Origin: Nocardioides sp. zg-1308
Lineage (GTDB): Bacteria > Actinomycetota > Actinomycetes > Propionibacteriales > Nocardioidaceae
Direction: 5' to 3'
Assembly: GCF_013155375.1 (NCBI RefSeq)
Contig: NZ_JABJQY010000004.1
Span: 1-64,000 of the forward strand
DNA length: 64,000 bases
In this document: positions 26,032-34,216 of the stretch, in pieces
Layout: every line of letters begins with the position of its first letter
How positions within the stretch are numbered: position 1 is the first letter of the stretch
Made by a program: the position numbers and the translations under genes
Notes under the pieces: model-generated
The model's input: the letters and a program-made list of their open reading frames with translations, nothing else
What the model was told of the DNA's origin: nothing
Database searches by the model: none

Positions 26032-27202
26032 GTCGACCACCTCGTCTCGAGGGTACGGCGACTGTCCGACGTCGTCTACCGCCAACTCATCGTTGATACC
26101 CAGGCGACCGGAACGGGCCCGGGAGGGCACTGCGGGGCGACTCTTCAACCCACCGCGGCCGACTCACACCCGCTCATCGACACCTCGGATCAGCCACGTC
26201 CCGGACCCGCGAAGCCGACGCTACGCCCAGACAGCGACCCCGTGAAGAACCTCGTTCCAAGCACCCGTTGAGACAGACGGGCGCCAGATCCGGACTCGCA
26301 CGCGGCGGATCGCGAATGCCCCGGGCCGCGGAGCGCGTCGCCAGGTGGGCAGCAGCGGACGGCAGCTGAATCAGTTCATCTGCTGAACTCGGATGGTTGC
26401 GGGAGGCTCCCCGGCGTCGCTGACGCAGCGGGGGAGGATGCCGGTCAAGTGAGTTGTGGGGGAGGGGCGGCAGCGCCGTCCGGTTCCGCGCGTGTGACGG
26501 AGCGCCGCCGCACCCTGGTCATACACGGGCAGCGATTCGACGCGCCCCACGTTTACTCACCGAAAACCCCGGCAATATCGGCCCGAAAGCGACCCCTCGC
26601 AGCAGTACGCCTCCATGCGGGGGCCGCGCGGTGCGACGCGTTTCCGCAGGTCAGGGCGTTGTTGCGCCGATGTTGGCAAAGACTAGCGGTGCGACTGCAC
26701 AGGTACGCCGGGCTTCAAAGGGTCGCAGGTTCAAATCCTGTCAGCCCGACTGAGAACTGACCTCTGACATGCGGAAACGCGGGTCGGGGCCACTGTCGCG
26801 TTTGAACCGTCTGGATGATCCCGCGTTGACTCCGCGACACCCGCCGGGCGGTACCGCTGTGACCGCGTTATGCAGTGATTGACCGCGGTAGTCGGTGAGA
26901 CGGCCGTCCGCACCTGCTCGGCGGGAAGCACCCGAGGCGCGTGAGGTTGGCGCCGTCTGTGTAGGTGACATGTTTCCACCAGTTAGCGGTCTCGTCGTCG
27001 ACCGCCCAGGCGCGCAGGGACGCCATGGTGGGGGCCGGCACGGGGGATTCAAGGAGGCCGCCCGAGGGTGGATGTCCCGCGCGAGGATCGGCGCCGGCCC
27101 ACATCACCCGATATGGGGGTGGTTCGGTGCGTGCACGCACAGGAATTTGGGATCCACCACCCGCCCGCGGCCGCCCCCGTGACGAGATGAGATGAGACCG
27201 CG
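26032..27202. other. Gene-free region around a tRNA-Pro scar
   Basis: Over 1.1 kb without a supported gene. It holds a variant repeat-like core (GCCAGATCCGGAC near 26284) and the tRNA-Pro 3' fragment at 26720-26750. No integrase or excisionase frame was recognised on either strand, so any mobile element here is gone or lies outside the window. Confidence 0.45.
26720..26750 (+). other. tRNA-Pro 3'-end fragment (putative att site)
   Basis: The 31 bases ending TCAGCCCGAC, with T-arm core GGTTCAAATCCTGTC, equal the T-arm and acceptor 3' end expected of an actinobacterial tRNA-Pro(GGG). No D-arm or anticodon arm lies upstream, so it is not a working tRNA. Such fragments are the usual att copies left by tyrosine-integrase elements that enter tRNA 3' ends. 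The intact tRNA gene was not seen in the window. Confidence 0.6.
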
Positions 27203-28174
27203 ATGTGCACTCGGATCCTGTGGAACACCACCGACGTGGCCGTCCTGGCCGCTCGGACCATGGACTGGCCCGACAGCACCGCCCCCGTGCTCACGGTCCT
27301 GCCCCGCGGCATGGAGCGGCGGGGCGGCGAGGTGGCCGGCACCTCGGTGGTAGGGGAAGTCGGTGCCATGTGGACGTCGCGCTACGGCAGCGTCGTGACG
27401 ACCATGTACGGCGTCGGCACTGCGGATGGGGTCAACGAACACGGACTCGCGGCCCATCTTCTGTACCTCGCTGACACGAACTTCGGAGACCGTGACGAGT
27501 CGCGCCCGGGTGTCCATGCCGGGTTGTGGCCTCAGTACCTGCTCGACAACGCGGCCACGGTCACCGAAGCACTCGCTCTCATGGCTGGCGTTCAGGTGGT
27601 GATGATGGAGGCGGAGGGACACAAGGCGACGGTGCACCTGGCCCTGGAGGACGCAACCGGGGACTCAGCCATCATCGAGTACCTCGACGGCGAACGATTC
27701 ATCCATCACGACCGCGACCACATCGTGCTGACGAACGAGCCTCCCTATGCCGAGCAGCGAAGACTGCTCGCAGAACAGGACTTCAGCGCTCCCAGCGACA
27801 CCACGCCCCTGGCCGGCAACGTCGACCCGGTTGCTCGCTTCCAGCGAGCGGCGTACTTCACCGGGCTGCTGCCGCCGCCGTCGAGCGAGCGTCAAGCTGT
27901 CGCCGGGGTCCTCGCCGTGGCACGGAATGTGTCAATCCCGTTCGGTGCCCCCTATGAGGGCTTCGGTCTGTACAACACCGAGTACCGCACGGTGGTGGAC
28001 CTGACTAACCGACGCTACTTCTTCGAGCTGTCCACGAGCCCGAACGTCGTGTGGATCGACCTCGACAACCTCGACTTCGCACCCGGTCGGCCGACGCTGT
28101 TGCTGGACCCAGACGACATCATCCTCTCCGGCGAGATCAGCGCGTCGTTGACCCCGGGTCCCGCCCCGTTCTGA
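27203..28174 (+). CDS. Choloylglycine/penicillin V acylase-type Ntn hydrolase
   Basis: A 323-residue linear-amide C-N hydrolase. After removal of Met1 the nucleophile is Cys2 (MCTRILWNT); further family residues are Arg18 and Asp21 in ARTMDWPDS, the GVNEHGLAAHLLYL segment and the late Asn in NEPPY. These match the bile-salt hydrolase/penicillin V acylase fold. There is no signal peptide, so it is cytoplasmic, unlike many relatives. The natural substrate could be an N-acyl amino acid or acyl-homoserine lactone type signal (family knowledge; not provable here). A single gene; the remnant of another gene follows directly. Confidence 0.9.
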   Translation: MCTRILWNTTDVAVLAARTMDWPDSTAPVLTVLPRGMERRGGEVAGTSVVGEVGAMWTSRYGSVVTTMYGVGTADGVNEHGLAAHLLYLADTNFGDRDESRPGVHAGLWPQYLLDNAATVTEALALMAGVQVVMMEAEGHKATVHLALEDATGDSAIIEYLDGERFIHHDRDHIVLTNEPPYAEQRRLLAEQDFSAPSDTTPLAGNVDPVARFQRAAYFTGLLPPPSSERQAVAGVLAVARNVSIPFGAPYEGFGLYNTEYRTVVDLTNRRYFFELSTSPNVVWIDLDNLDFAPGRPTLLLDPDDIILSGEISASLTPGPAPF

Positions 28175-28200
28175 TGCGGACGGCGTGAAACACCGCGAGG

Positions 28201-28299
28201 GTGTTGGTCACCGGAGCCACTGGCGACGTGGGTCGCGTCGTCGCGCCGTACCTGGACGACGCCGGCGTACTGAGACCACAAGGGAGGGGCGGTGCGTGA
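28201..28299 (+). pseudogene. Truncated NAD-dependent epimerase N-terminus
   Basis: GTG at 28201 opens VLVTGATGDVGRVVAPYLDD, the exact start of an NAD-dependent epimerase Rossmann fold (GATGxxG). It runs out after about 20 family-like residues (AGVLRPQ) and stops at 28299 inside the start region of the next gene. It is a remnant left after deletion of the rest. Confidence 0.65.
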
Positions 28300-28765
28300 C
28301 AGTAGTGACCACTGGGTCGAGTTCGATGCTCCGCTCGAGCTCATGACGTGGGGCCGCAACGTCTACGTCGTCCTGTTCCTCGACGCGCGGCTGGACAGAG
28401 CCGCCGCGGAGGAACGAACGAGGCGCGTCGAGGGCCGTGTCGACGGGGTCGAGGTCAACCTGGGCATCAACAAGGCCGATGTGGCCCACGCACCATTCCT
28501 CTACGTCGGCACCGCTCTGCGGCGGCGGCTGGGGGCACAGGCCGGCGACGTCGTGGGGTGTCGGTTGCGACCGGCCGACCCCGACCACGTTCCAGTGCCT
28601 GACGACGTCAGGACCGCCCTCGAAACCGGTGACAGGCAGCAGGCCTTCGACAACCTCCGCCCCGCCGAACGCCGACGTCTCCTGCAACCGGTCGACGACG
28701 CTGTCCAACCAGCAACACGACAACGGCGCATCGCAGCACTCGTCAGGTCGTTGCCCACCCCGTGA
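28292..28765 (+). CDS. YdeI/OmpD-associated family protein (DUF1905)
   Basis: A 157-residue protein. The first 90 residues follow the DUF1905 pattern (VEGRVDGVEVNLGINKADVA, RRLGAQAGDVVGCRLRPADP) and the rest the YdeI/OmpD-associated domain (DDVRTALETGDRQQAFDNL, RLLQPVDDAVQPATRQRRIA). GTG at 28292 follows a strong Shine-Dalgarno (AGGGAGGGG). Proteins of this family are annotated as bacteriocin-protection or stress-related; the biochemical role is unknown. It stands alone. Confidence 0.85.
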   Translation: MRDSSDHWVEFDAPLELMTWGRNVYVVLFLDARLDRAAAEERTRRVEGRVDGVEVNLGINKADVAHAPFLYVGTALRRRLGAQAGDVVGCRLRPADPDHVPVPDDVRTALETGDRQQAFDNLRPAERRRLLQPVDDAVQPATRQRRIAALVRSLPTP

Positions 28766-28983
28766 CTTCCACATCTCGGCTGCGTGTTCCATTGGCCAGA
28801 TCTGGTCGAGTTGATCGCGGAAGCTCCGGCCTCACAGAGCGGACTCCGGGCACGTACGGCGGCGGCACCGAAAAAGTCTCGAAATGGATCTAGGCCGGGC
28901 TGTCGATCCGGCGGCAGGGTGTTCGTCGGGGGTATGACGGAGCCGGGAAGGCCGGCCCGCGACCCAGTGCAGGAGGCAGTCCC

Positions 28984-29349
28984 ATGAGCATGACCAAGTA
29001 CGCGATCCTCATCTACGACGACCCGGCCGGCTACGAGACCATGTCGCCCGAGGCGTGGGCCGCGGTCATCGACGCGCACAGCGCGTTCGTGAAGGGGGTC
29101 TTCGAGCTCGGTGGGTCCCTAGCGGGCGGGGAGGCGCTCGCGGCGACGAGGACGGCTACCTCCATCCGGGGTGGCAGCACCGTGACAGACGGCCCGTTCG
29201 TCGAGACCAAGGAGGCGCTCGGCGGCTTCTACGTCGTCGAGGCGCGCGACCTCGACCACGCCCTCGAGATGGCGAAGCTCTGCCCGGCCCCGTTCGGTGG
29301 CGTCGAGGTGCGCCCGATCGTGGACCCGACGCAGGCCAACCCCTTCTGA
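28984..29349 (+). CDS. YCII-related DGPF-domain protein
   Basis: A 121-residue ferredoxin-like fold protein with the signature TDGPFVETKEALGGFYVVEA and LCPAPFGGVEVRPI. DGPF proteins are the constant neighbours of ECF42 sigma factors and are usually their targets. The gene has a GGAGG-type ribosome site 8 bases before the ATG and ends 47 bp before the sigma factor start, so they form an operon. Enzymatic activity is not established for the family. Confidence 0.92.
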   Translation: MSMTKYAILIYDDPAGYETMSPEAWAAVIDAHSAFVKGVFELGGSLAGGEALAATRTATSIRGGSTVTDGPFVETKEALGGFYVVEARDLDHALEMAKLCPAPFGGVEVRPIVDPTQANPF

Positions 29350-29395
29350 GCCCGTTCTGAGCACTCACAGCGACGAGCAGCCGACCGCGTCCGCC

Positions 29396-30694
29396 ATGAA
29401 GGCGGACGCGGTCGCAGCCGCGCTCACGGAGGCCCACCGCTCCGAGTGGGCGTTCGTGCTGTCCGCCACGATCCGCGTCGCGGGCGACCTCGACGTCGCG
29501 GAGGAGTGCGCGCAGGAGGCGTATGTGAGCGCTCTGCAGGCCTGGACCCGCGACGGCATCCCGGAACGGCCCGGCGCCTGGCTGACCACCGCGGCGCGGA
29601 ACAAGGCGCTCGACCGGTTGCGGCGCGAAGCCACCCTCCGGCGCAAGCTCCCGCTGCTCGTGGAGCCGGCGACCACCCATCCCCACGACCCGGACGACCG
29701 TGAGGACTCTGTTGCCATGGACTGGCCCGATGCCGCGGTGCCGGACGACCGGCTCCGGTTGGTGTTCACCTGCTGCCACCCCACCCTCGCCCCCGAGGCC
29801 CACGTCGCCCTCACCCTGCGCCTGGTCTGCGGCGTCCCCACCCCCGACGTCGCCCGAGCCTTCCTGGTATCCGAGTCCACAATGGCGGCACGGATCACCC
29901 GCGCCAAGAAGAAGATCACAGAAGCACGCATCCCCTACCGGGTCCCGAGCCGCGCTGAGCTGCCCGAGCGCCTGGACAGCGTCCTCACTGCCGTCCACCT
30001 GCTCTTCAGCACCGGCCACACGGCCAGCGAAGGGGACGCGCTCGTCCGCGAGGACCTCTGCGACCGGGCCCTGCACCTGGCACGCACCCTCGCCGCGCTG
30101 CTCCCCGAGCAGGACGAGGCACGCGGGCTACTCGGCCTGCTGCTCCTCACCGACGCCCGTCGGGCCACCCGGACCGATGACCAGGGCCGGCTGCTCCTGC
30201 TCGCCGACCAGGACCGGACCCGCTGGGACCACCGCGCCACCGTGGAGGGCCTCACCGTGACGGCGAGGGCACTCGCGGCCGGCCCACCGGGGCGGTTCGC
30301 CCTCCAGGCGGCGATCGCCGGCGTCCACGCGGTGGCTCCGTCCTTCGAGAAAACCGACTGGCCACGCATCGTGCACCTCTACGACATGCTGATCGCGGCC
30401 TGGGACACCCCAGTGGTCGCACTCAATCGGGCCGCCGCCGTGGCATTCGCAAACGGACCAGCCGCCGCACTGCCACTCCTCGACGAGCTGGCGAACGACC
30501 CCCGGCTCGCCGACTACCCCTACCTTCCCGCCACACGGGCCGACCTGCTGCGTCGCCTCGGCGACGCCGCCGGCGCGGCTCAGTCCTACCGGCGCGCGAT
30601 GGAGCTCACGGCGAACGCCGCGGAGCGCGCCTTTCTCGAGCAGCGCCTCACCGAGATCGGCCGCACCGCCGACGCCGAGCCCGCGCCCGACTGA
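29396..30694 (+). CDS. ECF42-type RNA polymerase sigma factor
   Basis: A 432-residue sigma factor with a long C-terminal extension. Region 2 (DLDVAEECAQEAYVSALQAW) and region 4 (VALTLRLVCGVPTPDVARAF, VSESTMAARITRAKKKITEA) are followed by about 240 helical TPR-like residues (LLFSTGHTASEGDALVREDL, CDRALHLARTLAALLPEQDE, ALNRAAAVAFANGPAAALPL). This length and the adjacent DGPF gene are the defining features of group ECF42, whose extension, not an anti-sigma factor, controls activity (family knowledge). The ATG at 29396 was taken since it aligns with the usual start; the frame is open upstream into the DGPF gene. Confidence 0.92.
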   Translation: MKADAVAAALTEAHRSEWAFVLSATIRVAGDLDVAEECAQEAYVSALQAWTRDGIPERPGAWLTTAARNKALDRLRREATLRRKLPLLVEPATTHPHDPDDREDSVAMDWPDAAVPDDRLRLVFTCCHPTLAPEAHVALTLRLVCGVPTPDVARAFLVSESTMAARITRAKKKITEARIPYRVPSRAELPERLDSVLTAVHLLFSTGHTASEGDALVREDLCDRALHLARTLAALLPEQDEARGLLGLLLLTDARRATRTDDQGRLLLLADQDRTRWDHRATVEGLTVTARALAAGPPGRFALQAAIAGVHAVAPSFEKTDWPRIVHLYDMLIAAWDTPVVALNRAAAVAFANGPAAALPLLDELANDPRLADYPYLPATRADLLRRLGDAAGAAQSYRRAMELTANAAERAFLEQRLTEIGRTADAEPAPD

Positions 30695-30720
30695 GGACGG
30701 CGACTCGGCGGTCATCGGTC

Positions 30721-30741
30721 CGGGGCCTCGTCCCGGCCCCG
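30721..30741 (+). terminator. Hairpin after ECF42 gene
   Basis: CGGGGCC-TCGTCCC-GGCCCCG, a 7-bp stem with a 7-base loop, begins 27 bp past the sigma factor stop. It is a plausible terminator for the DGPF-sigma operon. Confidence 0.5.
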
Positions 30742-31129
30742 CGTCAGCCCTGCGCGGTTCCCCGGCGTTGCAGTCTTCACCTGAGGGCTCGCAGGTGCTG
30801 CACTGGTCCGTGTCGCGATGTCGCAAGCCCAAGACTTCCGGCAGGGTCGGGGTCTGGCCAGACTCGGATCCAGGTGATCGGCGGGACGCTCCTTGTCGAC
30901 CGCCCACCGATGGTGTGGCTCTCATCTGGACTGCGCCTCGTCGGTCACCGTGACGAGGAGTGGGTCCAGAGGGGTCTGCCAGCTCGTCGTAGCAATGCCC
31001 ACCTCGTCGTCGTGTTGGCGTGTGTGGTCCTACTGGTGCGTTCCTCACCCACGTGGGGGGAGGCGGGTCGGTGATCGCGCTTCGTAGTTTCCACCGAGGA
31101 GCGGCCCCGTTCCGGCGAGGAGACGACAG
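30742..31129. other. Intergenic stretch with 24-bp dispersed repeat
   Basis: No gene is seen. Bases 30845-30868 contain a palindromic core GTCTGGCCAGAC and match 51191-51214 at 22 of 24 positions. A good ribosome site (GAGGAG) precedes the arylsulfatase ATG at the right end. Confidence 0.5.
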
Positions 31130-33433
31130 ATGAGCCCGCAGGACGTGTTGCCCTTCCCTCCGACCCCGTCCGCGAGCATCGCGGGTCGCACGATGCAGGA
31201 GTCGGTGTACGAGTCGCGCGTCCAGCCGCGGCGCCTGCCCGAGGGTTCCCCCAACATCTTGATCGTGCTGATCGACGACGCGGGCCCGGGTCTGCCGAGC
31301 ACGTTCGGTGGTGAGGTGCGCACCGACACCCTGACCCGGGTGCACAGTGGAGGCATCGGCTTCAACCGGTTCCACACGACGGCGATGTGCTCGCCGTCCC
31401 GCGCGTCGTTCCTGACTGGCCGCAACCACCACCGGATCGGCAACGGTCAGATCGCCGAGCTGGCCAACGACTGGGACGGGTACGCCGGCGAGATACCGAA
31501 GAGCAGCGCGTTGGCGGCCGACGTGCTGCGCAACTACGGCTACGCGACGGCCGCCTTCGGCAAGTGGCACAACACTCCCGCGATCGAGACGACCGCGGCT
31601 GGTCCGTTCCACAACTGGCCCACCGGCGTCGGCTTCGAGTACTTCTACGGCTTCCTCGCCGGTGAGGCGTCGCAGTACGAGCCGAACCTGGTCCGTAACA
31701 CCACCTCGGTGCTGCCGCCGAGGTCGGCCGAAGAGGGATACCACCTCAGCGAGGACCTCGCCGACGACGCCATCGGCTGGCTGCACCGCCACAGGGCACT
31801 CCAACCCGACAAGCCGTTCTACATGTACTGGGCCAGCGGCTGCCTGCACGGCCCGCACCACGTGATGAAGGAGTGGGCCGACAAGTACGCCGGGAAGTTC
31901 GACGACGGCTGGGACGCATACCGCGAGCGTGTCTACCACCGGGCGAAGGAGATGGGCTGGATCCCCGAGAACGCTCAGCTCACGCCCCGAGACGCTGCGC
32001 TGAGCGCCTGGGCGGACATCCCCGAGGACGAGCGACCCTTCCAGCGCCGGCTGATGGAGGTGGCCGCGGGGTTCGCCGAGCACGTCGACGTCCAGGTCGG
32101 CCGCATCGTGGACGAGATCGAGGCCATGGGCTACGGCGACAACACCCTCATGTTCTACATCTGGGGTGACAACGGCTCCTCCGGTGAGGGGCAGAACGGC
32201 ACGATCAGCGAGCTGTTGGCCCAGAACGGCATCCCCACGACCACTGACATGCACGTCAAGGCGCTCGACGAGCTCGGGGGCCTCGACGCGCTCGGGTCCC
32301 CCAAAACCGACAACCAGTACCACGCCGGCTGGGCGTGGGCCGGCAGCACGCCCTACAAAGGCATGAAGCTCTTGGCGTCCCACCTCGGCGGGACCCGCAA
32401 CCCGATGGTCGTGCGTTGGCCGGCGAGGATCGCGCCGGACGCCACCCCCCGCTCCCAGTTCCACCACTGCAACGACCTGGTCCCGACCATCTACGAGGTC
32501 CTCGGGATCACGCCGCCACGGGTCGTGAACGGCATCCCGCAGGACCCCATCGACGGCGTCAGCCTCGCCTACACCTTCGACGACCCCACGGCCCAGGGAC
32601 GGCTGCACACCCAGTACTTCGAGATCATGGGCAGCCGCGCGATCTACCACGACGGGTGGATGGCCTCCGCGTTCGGCCCGCGGGCGCCGTGGGTGCCGGG
32701 GATGCCGCCCGGCATCCGGGAGTGGACGCCCGACCAGGACGTCTGGGAGCTCTACGACCTCGACCACGACTGGAGCCAGGCCAACGACCTCGCCGACCAG
32801 ATGCCCGACAAGCTCGCCCAGATGCGGGAGATGTTCGCCATGGAGGCCGCCCGCAACAGCGTCTACCCGATCGGTGGCGGCCTCTGGGTCCCGTTCATGC
32901 ACCCCGAGCTCCGCATCTCGACGCCCTACCGCGAGTGGGACTTCACCGGCGACATCACCAGGATGCCCGAGTTCTGCGCACCGGCCCTCGGCAACCGCGC
33001 CAACACCGTCACCATCGAGGCGCAGGTGCCCGACCGTGCGAACGGCGTCCTGTACGCCCTCGGCAGCGGGTCCGGCGGGCTCACCTGCTACGTCGACGAC
33101 GGGTACCTGTGCTACGAGTACAACCTGTTCATCGTGATGCGGACCAAGATCCGCTCGTCCGAACGAGTCCCCGCCGGCCGCGCCACGATCGAGGTCGAGA
33201 CCGCGTACGCCGAGCCCAGACCCGGCGGGCCACTCGACATCACCGTCAAGGTCGACGGGGTGGGCTTCGCGTCGGGTCGGGTGCCAGTGAGCGCACCGCT
33301 GCTCTTCACCGCCAACGACTGCCTCGACATCGGCACCTGCCTCGGCAGCCCGGTCGCGCTGGACTACTACGACCGCGCCCCGTTCCCGTTCAACGGCCAC
33401 ATCGACAAGGTCAACGTCCGCTACACCTCCTGA
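31130..33433 (+). CDS. Arylsulfatase (type I sulfatase)
   Basis: A 767-residue sulfatase without an obvious signal peptide, so probably cytoplasmic. The formylglycine motif CSPSR (Cys87) sits in MCSPSRASFLTGRNHHRIGN, which needs a maturation enzyme not present in the window. Metal/substrate residues are visible in LIVLIDDAGPG (the usual DD pair), FGKWHN, SGCLHGPHH and YIWGDNGSS. The C-terminal 170 residues form a beta-rich tail (RMPEFCAPALGNRANTVTIE onward) seen in the large choline-sulfatase/AslA-like sulfatases from actinobacteria. GAGGAG ribosome site 7 bases upstream. A single gene; possible roles are sulfate scavenging from sulfate esters. Confidence 0.92.
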   Translation: MSPQDVLPFPPTPSASIAGRTMQESVYESRVQPRRLPEGSPNILIVLIDDAGPGLPSTFGGEVRTDTLTRVHSGGIGFNRFHTTAMCSPSRASFLTGRNHHRIGNGQIAELANDWDGYAGEIPKSSALAADVLRNYGYATAAFGKWHNTPAIETTAAGPFHNWPTGVGFEYFYGFLAGEASQYEPNLVRNTTSVLPPRSAEEGYHLSEDLADDAIGWLHRHRALQPDKPFYMYWASGCLHGPHHVMKEWADKYAGKFDDGWDAYRERVYHRAKEMGWIPENAQLTPRDAALSAWADIPEDERPFQRRLMEVAAGFAEHVDVQVGRIVDEIEAMGYGDNTLMFYIWGDNGSSGEGQNGTISELLAQNGIPTTTDMHVKALDELGGLDALGSPKTDNQYHAGWAWAGSTPYKGMKLLASHLGGTRNPMVVRWPARIAPDATPRSQFHHCNDLVPTIYEVLGITPPRVVNGIPQDPIDGVSLAYTFDDPTAQGRLHTQYFEIMGSRAIYHDGWMASAFGPRAPWVPGMPPGIREWTPDQDVWELYDLDHDWSQANDLADQMPDKLAQMREMFAMEAARNSVYPIGGGLWVPFMHPELRISTPYREWDFTGDITRMPEFCAPALGNRANTVTIEAQVPDRANGVLYALGSGSGGLTCYVDDGYLCYEYNLFIVMRTKIRSSERVPAGRATIEVETAYAEPRPGGPLDITVKVDGVGFASGRVPVSAPLLFTANDCLDIGTCLGSPVALDYYDRAPFPFNGHIDKVNVRYTS

Positions 33434-33509
33434 CAGCACGCGCCAGAGCTTGAACATCCGCTCATGCGGCGATGCGCGTCACACCGCCGCTTGTCGACGC
33501 CAGAGACAT

Positions 33510-33529
33510 CCGGATCTGCCGAGATCCGG
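33510..33529 (-). repeat. CGGCAGATCCGG repeat, copy J
   Basis: CCGGATCTGCCGAGATCCGG contains the perfect core on the minus strand and is a perfect inverted repeat with 8-base arms (CCGGATCT / AGATCCGG) around GCCG. It lies 68 bp upstream of the NUDIX gene. Confidence 0.65.
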
Positions 33530-33597
33530 TTGCTCGTGGTCCGCGTCATCGCAGCGGGTGCGTCCGTCGCCTGCTTGCAGGCATCTAGGGTGAAGTC

Positions 33598-34059
33598 ATG
33601 CCTGCTGCGCCACACATTGCCCGCCTGCGCGCCAAGGTGGGCAACGACCTGCTCCTGCTTCCCTCCGTAGCGGTCCTGCCCATCGACGACGACGATCGCG
33701 TCCTGTTGGTCCGCCAGACTGACTTCGGGTCCTACGGCACCATCGGTGGCGCGGTAGACGAGGACGAGGCACCCGAGGACGCAGCGCGTCGCGAGGCTCG
33801 GGAGGAAATCGGTGCCGAGGTCGAACTCACTGGCCTGGTCGGCGCCATCGGCGGCCCCCAGTTCCGCCTCACCTACCCCAACGGCGACCAGTGCGCCTAC
33901 GTCAGCATCATCTACACCGCGCGCCTGGCTCCCGAAGTGACCGTGACACCCGACGGGCACGAGGTCGACGAGGTGCGCTGGTTCGCACGCGGCGAACTCG
34001 ACCAGCCCATCATCGGCGACTTCGCCAGAAGCACGTTCGCAGCCCTCGGCTGGATCTAG
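33598..34059 (+). CDS. NUDIX hydrolase
   Basis: A 153-residue hydrolase of nucleoside diphosphates linked to another moiety. The Nudix box is complete: GGAVDEDEAPEDAARREARE followed by EIGA, fitting GX5EX7REUXEEXGU. The frame starts MPAAPHIARLRAKVGNDLLL and ends LGWI, matching the usual small stand-alone Nudix size. Substrate specificity cannot be told. This single gene is bracketed by opposed repeat copies at 33510 and 34105, as are several single genes in the first 8 kb. Confidence 0.92.
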   Translation: MPAAPHIARLRAKVGNDLLLLPSVAVLPIDDDDRVLLVRQTDFGSYGTIGGAVDEDEAPEDAARREAREEIGAEVELTGLVGAIGGPQFRLTYPNGDQCAYVSIIYTARLAPEVTVTPDGHEVDEVRWFARGELDQPIIGDFARSTFAALGWI

Positions 34060-34104
34060 CCCGTCGACAGGGTTCTCGCCTTGAAGGAGCGTCGACCGTA
34101 ACGT

Positions 34105-34141
34105 CCGGATCTGCCGCGTTGAGGGTGGCCACGCTCGCCCG
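34105..34141 (-). repeat. CGGCAGATCCGG repeat, copy K with extended match
   Basis: The perfect core is at 34105-34116 (minus strand). Its 25-base extension matches the plus-strand sequence 5564-5600 with three mismatches in 37 in total, showing that a unit longer than the core has been copied between the two loci, 28 kb apart. Confidence 0.7.
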
Positions 34142-34216
34142 CGACGCTCCCGGGCTTGAGCAGTCAGCTCGGGATTGCGGACAGCGGCTGACCTGAACCG
34201 CTCCTACCCTCGAGAC

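Noticed and set aside
26690..26755. Complete tRNA gene, possibly selenocysteine (CTTCAAA loop)
   Set aside because: The stem bases around CTTCAAA do not pair and there is no D-arm or 5' acceptor strand; only the 3' part of a tRNA-Pro is present.
30128..33457. 1109-codon minus-strand frame opposite the sigma factor and sulfatase genes
   Set aside because: It has no domain and its composition (V, G, D, H, R) is the usual antisense shadow; the plus-strand genes have clear catalytic motifs.
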